Source of the DNA: an uncultured Clostridia bacterium
Lineage (GTDB): Bacteria > Bacillota > Clostridia > Christensenellales > CAG-314
Assembly: GCA_934281515.1 (NCBI GenBank)
Contig: CAKQXG010000066.1
Coordinates: 1 to 10,628 of the forward strand
DNA: 10,628 bases
Direction: 5' to 3'
The notes below the pieces were generated by a model that did no database searches, was not told the origin of the DNA, and saw only the letters and a list, made by a program, of their open reading frames with translations. Below, piece by piece: positions 6,150-10,628 of this stretch (positions are counted from its first letter, which is position 1; each line of letters opens with the position of its first letter). Made by a program: the position numbers and the translations under genes.

Positions 6150-7783
6150 CAGATCAGCTTCCTTTTAAGTTTGGCAATTGCTTCCAGACTGAAAGCAAAG
6201 TTTTCGGCTGTGTACAGTTCGCGTATCAATGTTTCAAGGCGCGTCAGGTTGCCTTTCAGGCTGTCGTCGAACCTGCCGTCAAGTTTGCGCAAAATCTTGC
6301 GTGCAAACATGATGTCCAATGCCTTGTCTGCCGTGCCGCCACACGCTACATACACGGGTACAAAGCGTACGATTTGGTTAAGTACGCGGTTGCCGAAGTT
6401 GATGTCGAATTTCTCCGACATAAATTGTCCCAACTTGGCAAAGCGGTCGTAGTCCTCGCGCGTCAGGTTGTAGTCCGACGTGCTGACGGCTGTGCCGAAC
6501 ATGTTTGTAAGAGCGGCTGTGCCGATGTGTATCGGAGCAACGGCAGGTGTATCGCTTGCCGATTGGTTACGTCCTGCAAAGTCGATTATCACGGCGCGGT
6601 CGTACACCTTGTCGGTAATGGTAAACGTGCTGTCGTCCTTGTTAGCGGTGCCTACAAACCACGTGTTTTGCGGTATTGCCACGGCGCAACCGTTTACAAG
6701 ACGGCTTGGCAACTTGCCGCCTGTCGATTCGGGCATCAGTTCGATGCTCCATTTGGACGGATCAAGTTCCAGCACGGACAGGAAGTCGGCAAAGTAGTAC
6801 TCTATGCGAGACAGGTTCATTTCGTCAAGCACCATCAGGTTTACTTCGTCGGTTTTGTACGAAGCGGTGTACAGTTGGCGCAGGAAGGGCGTTTCCTTAA
6901 ACTTTTGCGTAAAGTCGTTGTAGTAGCCCAGTATGTCGCTGCGGTCCTTCCACGAGGCTTGCACGGATGTAAAGCACACGTCGCAACCGATGTACTCGGC
7001 AAAGTACTTGGGCAGTGACGTTTTGCCCGTACCGCTCAGACCTTCCAGTATGATAAAGCGACTGCATGCCATACCTGCGATAAAACTGCGGATTGTCTCC
7101 AGCGTGTAGTACATGTGACGGCTTTCCAGGTAGGTGTTAAATCCGTCACATAGTTGTTTAAGGCTTACATCGGTTTGCTTGCCTGCGCGGTAGGGCGTTT
7201 CCTCGTATCTGTCGTCGATTCCGCACAGGTCGGGAAACACAACCGCGTTGGGATTGGTGTGTGCGTTGTCCTGTTGTTGCAGTGCAATGTATTGTTGTTC
7301 GCTCATTCTGCGTCTGCGCTTGCGGCGAGTGGGCTGTTTCCAACCGAAGTTCTCGGCAATGCGACCGATACCGCCTGCAATAATCACTCCACCGAGAATT
7401 GCTCCGCAGCAAATAGCCAGGGAGATAAAGAAGTTTGCGGCGTTGGTATCGACAAAGTCGGTTTTTACTGTCAATCCGACAATGATAATCGCCAAAATAA
7501 GCATCGACGGAATAAACGCGCAAATTTTTGCCGCTTTGCTTGCCGGCTTCTTCGGTTCTTCGTCGTCGTACTCAAAAAACATGGTGATAAATACCAACCA
7601 TTGTATAAAGCCGAGTGCCATTGCAATCAACAACAGCATCCACGTACCCGTAAGTACTTCAAATGCATGGGTGAAATGTAACACAAGCAGTAGTGCAAAC
7701 CCAAGCAAAATCAAGCCGAACGCTTTAAGTGTGGCAATTTTCAGTCCCGTTTCGGTGACGGGTTTCTCTTGTCCGGTATGCAT
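6149..7783 (-). CDS. Membrane-anchored McrB-like AAA+ ATPase
   Basis: The 544-residue protein has four hydrophobic helices (about residues 20-41, 47-70, 86-106 and 116-138), then a very basic juxtamembrane patch (RRKRRRR, 153-159) and a cytosolic McrB-type AAA+ module. The motifs seen are Walker A GLSGTGKTS (248-256), Walker B LMVLDEMN (316-323, Asp320/Glu321), the McrB signature MNLSRIEYYFADFLS (322-336), sensor-1-like GTANKDD (378-384), an arginine-finger candidate in KVYDRA (Arg396), and GNRVLNQ (464-470). McrB ATPases are GTP- or ATP-driven motors that pair with McrC/DUF2357 proteins; the gene at 4812-6149 is that partner. Classic McrB carries an N-terminal DNA-binding domain, here replaced by the membrane module. 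The frame opens further upstream to 7861, but the ATG at 7783 follows GGAGGA (7798-7793) by 9 nt and begins the conserved-looking protein. Confidence 0.88.
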   Translation of the reverse strand: MHTGQEKPVTETGLKIATLKAFGLILLGFALLLVLHFTHAFEVLTGTWMLLLIAMALGFIQWLVFITMFFEYDDEEPKKPASKAAKICAFIPSMLILAIIIVGLTVKTDFVDTNAANFFISLAICCGAILGGVIIAGGIGRIAENFGWKQPTRRKRRRRMSEQQYIALQQQDNAHTNPNAVVFPDLCGIDDRYEETPYRAGKQTDVSLKQLCDGFNTYLESRHMYYTLETIRSFIAGMACSRFIILEGLSGTGKTSLPKYFAEYIGCDVCFTSVQASWKDRSDILGYYNDFTQKFKETPFLRQLYTASYKTDEVNLMVLDEMNLSRIEYYFADFLSVLELDPSKWSIELMPESTGGKLPSRLVNGCAVAIPQNTWFVGTANKDDSTFTITDKVYDRAVIIDFAGRNQSASDTPAVAPIHIGTAALTNMFGTAVSTSDYNLTREDYDRFAKLGQFMSEKFDINFGNRVLNQIVRFVPVYVACGGTADKALDIMFARKILRKLDGRFDDSLKGNLTRLETLIRELYTAENFAFSLEAIAKLKRKLI

Positions 7784-7792
7784 AAAAATTTT

Positions 7793-7798
7793 TCCTCC
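7793..7798 (-). promoter_or_regulatory. Ribosome binding site deciding the McrB-like start
   Basis: GGAGGA on the minus strand lies 9 nt before the ATG at 7783 and argues against the longer frame that begins near 7861. The promoter at 7904-7932 also places the 7861 start close to the transcript's 5' end with no Shine-Dalgarno. Confidence 0.8.
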
Positions 7799-7836
7799 AT
7801 ATTGATTGTATGCGCAGTGGCGTGTGTGCCGGGCGC

Positions 7837-7859
7837 GCCGACAAAGAAAGTTTGTCGGC
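7837..7859. promoter_or_regulatory. 9-bp inverted repeat in the leader of the McrB-like operon
   Basis: GCCGACAAA and TTTGTCGGC are perfect arms around GAAAG. The element lies within the predicted 5' untranslated leader, between the promoter and the ribosome binding site. On the minus strand the T-run precedes rather than follows the stem, so it is not an intrinsic terminator. It may be an mRNA-stabilising hairpin or an operator; function is inferred. Confidence 0.55.
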
Positions 7860-7903
7860 AAAAAAGCTATACGTATACTTGTTTTTCGTACATTTTTTCT
7901 TAC

Positions 7904-7932
7904 ATTCTAGCAAAAAAACACTTGTCGGTCAA
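7904..7932 (-). promoter_or_regulatory. Sigma-70 type promoter of the McrB-like/DUF2357 operon
   Basis: On the minus strand, TTGACC (7932-7927) is followed after exactly 17 bp by TAGAAT (7909-7904). Both hexamers match the housekeeping consensus at five of six positions. Transcription would begin near 7897, giving a leader of about 115 nt that contains the 9-bp inverted repeat. Confidence 0.7.
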
Positions 7933-8080
7933 TGCTTTTTTGCGTTATTTCTCAACATTTTTTACACTTTTTTGCTTGACAAATAGCTTTTGTTACACTC
8001 GACTGTCGACCCACAAGCATTGACTGTGCATAAAAGATATAATAATTCTAAAATTTTTTCATCAAAATTACACGCGTTAC
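7933..8080. other. AT-rich spacer between divergent promoters
   Basis: This is an A/T-rich stretch with T-runs and a TTGACT (8020-8025) / TATAAT (8038-8043) pair whose 12-bp spacing is too short for a normal promoter. No gene is seen in it. Confidence 0.4.
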
Positions 8081-8109
8081 TTGACGGGGGGGGCGAAATG
8101 TGATAAAAT
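8081..8109 (+). promoter_or_regulatory. Sigma-70 type promoter with a G8 tract in its spacer
   Basis: TTGACG (8081-8086) and TAAAAT (8104-8109) are separated by 17 bp. Eight consecutive Gs (8086-8093) begin at the last base of the -35 box and fill the start of the spacer. Transcription would start near 8116, about 80 nt before the ATG at 8198. Slippage of the G-run would change the spacer length. Confidence 0.7.
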
Positions 8110-8197
8110 AAGCTCGAAAGCGGAGACAAGCCCCCACAAAAACAATCAAAAACGGGGAGACGCCCCACCAAAACAACCCAAAGGAGAACGCAAACCG

Positions 8198-8635
8198 ATG
8201 TCAATGTTGATGATTTGCCTTGCGGTAAACATAATCATTGCAGTATTGTTGGAAAAGAACCGCAAAAAAATTGCGGTCATTTTCCATGTGGTGTTGGTTG
8301 CGCTGTCTTTGTGGATTGTATTTCTGTGGTCACCCGAAAGTACGTTTGAGTTTACACTGTCCAACATGCTGGGCGACGAAACGTACAAAGCGGTTGTCAA
8401 TGTGTTGTTTTGGGGCAATCCGTCAATGATGTTGCCTTTGGCAATTGTAGAAATGTTGCTGTTTGTGCAGACATTGTTTGTGGTAATGTTTGCCGTACAG
8501 CGGTTTGTCGGCGATTTGTTTACGCACTTGCGCCGCAACTATACCAAGCTGAAGGGTGACGATGTAGAAGAAAAACTGCCGTTTGTAGAACGGTGGAGTA
8601 AATTGTACTACTTGTTACAGGTGATTCGGTGTTAA
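8198..8635 (+). CDS. Small three-helix membrane protein of unknown function
   Basis: I do not recognise this 145-residue protein. It has hydrophobic segments at about residues 3-18, 24-44 and 79-104, with a basic loop (EKNRKKI) between the first two and a charged C-terminal tail (106-145) rich in Arg, Lys and Glu. The frame is open back to a TTG at 8081, but that codon lies inside the promoter -35 box, so translation from it is unlikely. The ATG at 8198 follows AAGGAG (8181-8186) by 11 nt; an ATG two codons on (8204) is possible but worse spaced. The gene diverges from the McrB-like operon, and a shared role at the membrane is conceivable but unproven. Confidence 0.75.
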   Translation: MSMLMICLAVNIIIAVLLEKNRKKIAVIFHVVLVALSLWIVFLWSPESTFEFTLSNMLGDETYKAVVNVLFWGNPSMMLPLAIVEMLLFVQTLFVVMFAVQRFVGDLFTHLRRNYTKLKGDDVEEKLPFVERWSKLYYLLQVIRC

Positions 8636-8719
8636 AGTAGGTGCCGTGTATCGTGACATTCTGTACCTATGCTTGTCAGTTTGACTACTGACCCGGCGTG
8701 ATGTGCGGAAAGCTTATCC

Positions 8720-8790
8720 AACCCGTTTACCCGAAGTTTATTGGGAAGGGGCTGTGTGAACCCGTTTTTTACCCAAATGGATTCTCTCGC
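8720..8790 (+). repeat. Dispersed hairpin repeat, degenerate copy D
   Basis: ACCCGTTTACCCGAAGTTTA, then TTGGGAAGGGG, CTGTGTGAACCCG and TTTTTTACCCAAATGG align block by block with copy F at 8923-8994. The right arm is badly decayed, so the stem would be weak. Confidence 0.55.
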
Positions 8791-8850
8791 AAAGAAAAGC
8801 ATTCCGCCGCGGACTACCGATTGCACGATAAAAAAATCAACGTACTTCGC

Positions 8851-8886
8851 TTCCAAAGCTTTTGGAAGAGGGGTACGGGCAACCTA
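8851..8886 (+). repeat. Repeat fragment E with short inverted repeat
   Basis: TTCCAAA-GCT-TTTGGAA (8851-8867) followed by GAGGGGTACGGG resembles the first half of the hairpin-repeat family (CAAAGTTTTTGAAAGG then a G-rich stretch), but the second half is not recognisable. Weak evidence. Confidence 0.35.
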
Positions 8887-8922
8887 ACGTTGACGGCTAG
8901 GGATGCCCGAAAAAATTTTCTC

Positions 8923-8994
8923 ACCCGTTTACCCAAAGTTTTTGGGGAAAGGGTGTGGGAAAACCCGCTTTTTACAAAAAGGGGTTTTCCCACA
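8923..8994 (+). repeat. Dispersed hairpin repeat, copy F
   Basis: ACCCGTTTACCCAAAGTTTT, GGGGAAAGGG and then an inverted repeat: left arm 8954-8973, right arm 8976-8994, around AC. The arms pair except for one extra base on the left. Arm sequence differs from copies A and C while pairing is kept. Shortly after it, AAAAAGGGGTTTCTCCCC (9006-9023) looks like a duplicated, altered right arm. Confidence 0.7.
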
Positions 8995-9070
8995 AAAAAA
9001 ACAACAAAAAGGGGTTTCTCCCCGACATCTAAAATTTTACAAAAATTTACTTATTTTTAGGAGATTTACT

Positions 9071-10628
9071 ATGAACAGAAATACAAAACGCGGTTTCACG
9101 ATAGTGGAATTGATTATAGTCATTGCCGTGATTGCAGTATTGGCGGCAGTGCTGATACCTACATTTAGCGGACTTATCAAAAAGGCGCAAGTGGCGCGCG
9201 ACGAAAGCCTGGTCAGCAGCCTTAACAAAGCTCTTGCCATGGACACCGACAACACCGAACACAAGACGATGCGCCAGGCATTGCTTGCCACTGCCAAGGG
9301 CGGATTTGACGTAACCAAGATCAAGACGACTGCCGACGGCAACGAAATTTTGTGGGACAGCGTCAACGACTGCTTTGTGTATCTCAACAAGGAAGTTGAC
9401 GAAACCGAACCGCAATACATCCCCAACAGCAAAAAAGTCGATCGCAAGGTGGAAAGCTACGAATACTGGACAATCAGCGATACGACCGCCACAAGCCAAA
9501 CATACAGCACGTATTTGGGCAACAACAACCTTAAAGGTGAAGTCAATGCCACAACAGGCGTAGACGTAGGTGAAAACAGCGGTATTACCGCAATTAGGTA
9601 TACTAATGCGGAAATTAAAAATGTTGTAATCAACACAAACGGCGGAATGCTTACTGTAAACGCACCCAAGTCTACCGTTACGCACTACGGACTTGCGGAC
9701 AAAGTTGTAGTGGAGGACATCGACACGGCTTCTTACCACGAGGCAGGCTATGTTACAAGTTATATCGATGCTCAAAAGGGTCATATTGTAATCGAAAGCA
9801 CGGCAAGCGTCAGTATCCTTGCAGTAAATGGTGATATCACGGTTGACCAAAAGAGCGGTTCCGAACTGTTTAAGGTTGTGCCTGTTGGTAGCAATACAAT
9901 CACGGAAAAAGTCAAAACATTGCCCGGCGTAACGGTTGTTACACAACCTGTTACTACAGAGGTATTGGCAAGTATGAAGTACGGCGGCGGACAAGGCACA
10001 AGCAGCAAACAACCGTACGAACTGTATACGGCCGCGCATCTTGCCGCTTTTGCTAAGGATGTAAACGAAAGTAAACTGTCTCCTTACGTATATGCCAAAC
10101 TCTGTGCAGACGTAAACATCGGCAACATGGCTTGGACTCCTATCGGTAACGCACTTGCTCCGTTTGTAGGCTCTTTCGACGGTGACAATTGCACAATCAG
10201 TGGTTTGACAAACAAGGGATACACACCGGAAGAAAAATTGTGGGGCGTAACATCAAATGCTAATAACTCGGGTGTCCCCTACGGACTGTTTGGCGTTGTC
10301 GGTGCAAAGACCGGCGCTGGTGAAACTGTAACAATCCAGAATCTTAAGTTGGATAATGTTGACATCAATATTGCCGATTCTAACAATATAGGGGCTTTGA
10401 TCGGTGCTGACAGCGGTGCTGCCGATATAGGAACAAATCAGAAAGCTAATCCAGATGCAAACTTCGACCTGAATATAATGAATATTACCACCAGCGGTAA
10501 AATAGTATGTAACAATGCTACCGGCGCATCAATTGGTGGAATAATCGGTAAGGCGTATACTGGCAAAAATAATACCAATAACACCGCCGGTATCCTTTCT
10601 ATCGAAAATTGTACAAACAACATAGAGT
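9071..10628 (+). CDS. Prepilin-like protein with GLUG/beta-helix adhesin region (partial, runs off the right edge)
   Basis: 519 codons are open from the ATG at 9071 to the window end without a stop. Residues 1-8 form a short basic leader ending in Gly8. The prepilin signature GFTIVELIIVIAVIAVLAA follows, with Glu at +5 of the mature form (Glu13) and a hydrophobic helix to about residue 30, as in type IV pilins and pseudopilins. A prepilin peptidase would cut after Gly8. Residues about 31-310 are a large, mostly beta region unlike a small pilin head. From about residue 316 comes a GLUG/pectate-lyase-like repeat region: YELYTAAHLAAFAKDVN, then WTPIGN (355-360), VGSFDGDNCTISGLT, GLFGVVG and GGIIG. 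Such regions are usual in secreted adhesins. AGGAGA (9059-9064) lies 6 nt before the ATG. It is probably a surface fibre tip or adhesive pilin. No pilus machinery genes are in view. Confidence 0.87.
   Translation, partial: MNRNTKRGFTIVELIIVIAVIAVLAAVLIPTFSGLIKKAQVARDESLVSSLNKALAMDTDNTEHKTMRQALLATAKGGFDVTKIKTTADGNEILWDSVNDCFVYLNKEVDETEPQYIPNSKKVDRKVESYEYWTISDTTATSQTYSTYLGNNNLKGEVNATTGVDVGENSGITAIRYTNAEIKNVVINTNGGMLTVNAPKSTVTHYGLADKVVVEDIDTASYHEAGYVTSYIDAQKGHIVIESTASVSILAVNGDITVDQKSGSELFKVVPVGSNTITEKVKTLPGVTVVTQPVTTEVLASMKYGGGQGTSSKQPYELYTAAHLAAFAKDVNESKLSPYVYAKLCADVNIGNMAWTPIGNALAPFVGSFDGDNCTISGLTNKGYTPEEKLWGVTSNANNSGVPYGLFGVVGAKTGAGETVTIQNLKLDNVDINIADSNNIGALIGADSGAADIGTNQKANPDANFDLNIMNITTSGKIVCNNATGASIGGIIGKAYTGKNNTNNTAGILSIENCTNNIE

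Noticed and set aside
6086..7018. 310-residue plus-strand reading frame opposite the McrB-like gene
   Set aside because: Antisense shadow spanning two well-supported genes, with no Shine-Dalgarno and no recognisable domain.
8020..8043. TTGACT ... TATAAT promoter-like pair
   Set aside because: The spacing is only 12 bp, too short for sigma-70 use. The pair at 8081-8109 has ideal 17-bp spacing.
9047..10039. 330-residue minus-strand reading frame
   Set aside because: It lies wholly against the prepilin-adhesin gene, is rich in Cys and Val without domain structure, and extends into repeat DNA. The plus strand shows clear prepilin and GLUG motifs.

Overview
The window looks like a chromosomal segment of an uncultured, gut-type anaerobic member of the Bacillota (probably class Clostridia). 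This is inferred from strong AGGAG-type ribosome binding sites on every gene, a TIGR01977-type cysteine desulfurase beside a DUF3343 (Se/S carrier-like) protein, a Clostridia-style prepilin leader joined to a GLUG-type adhesin region, and two kinds of dispersed intergenic repeat of the sort common in gut Clostridia. No rRNA, tRNA, CRISPR array, transposase or phage gene was seen.

Layout from left to right: (1) 122-1432 (+) encodes a four-helix membrane protein with CvpA-like features and a long non-membrane C-terminal part. (2) 1433-1805 is an intergenic stretch with a 22-bp-stem hairpin repeat and a second repeat type. (3) Two small unrecognised genes, 1806-2210 (-) and 2297-2686 (+), diverge from an 86-bp gap holding a 20-bp palindrome whose arms carry opposed TATAAT boxes. 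(4) 2687-3085 holds a terminator and two more hairpin-repeat copies. (5) A cysteine desulfurase family gene (3086-4216, -) diverges from a small DUF3343 gene (4468-4719, +), a sulfur/selenium trafficking pair. (6) A bidirectional terminator lies at 4758-4800. (7) A two-gene minus-strand operon, 7783 down to 4812, encodes an McrB-like AAA+ ATPase with four N-terminal transmembrane helices and, overlapping by 1 nt, a DUF2357 protein with a C-terminal zinc ribbon. It has a good sigma-70 promoter at 7904-7932. (8) 8198-8635 (+) is a small three-helix membrane protein, divergent from the operon, whose promoter contains a run of eight Gs in the -35/-10 region. (9) 8636-9070 is a cluster of degenerate hairpin repeats. 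(10) 9071 to the right edge (+) is a prepilin-like protein fused to a GLUG/beta-helix adhesin region, cut by the window end.

The best candidate for an undescribed system is the membrane-anchored McrB-like ATPase plus DUF2357/zinc-ribbon partner. It resembles the two-component logic of McrBC type IV restriction, but the motor is tethered to the membrane and no clear PD-(D/E)XK nuclease site is visible in the partner. The divergent three-helix membrane gene, with a possibly phase-variable promoter, may or may not belong to it. A second theme is the hairpin repeat family, whose arms differ in sequence between copies while keeping long base-paired stems and a 2-nt centre.
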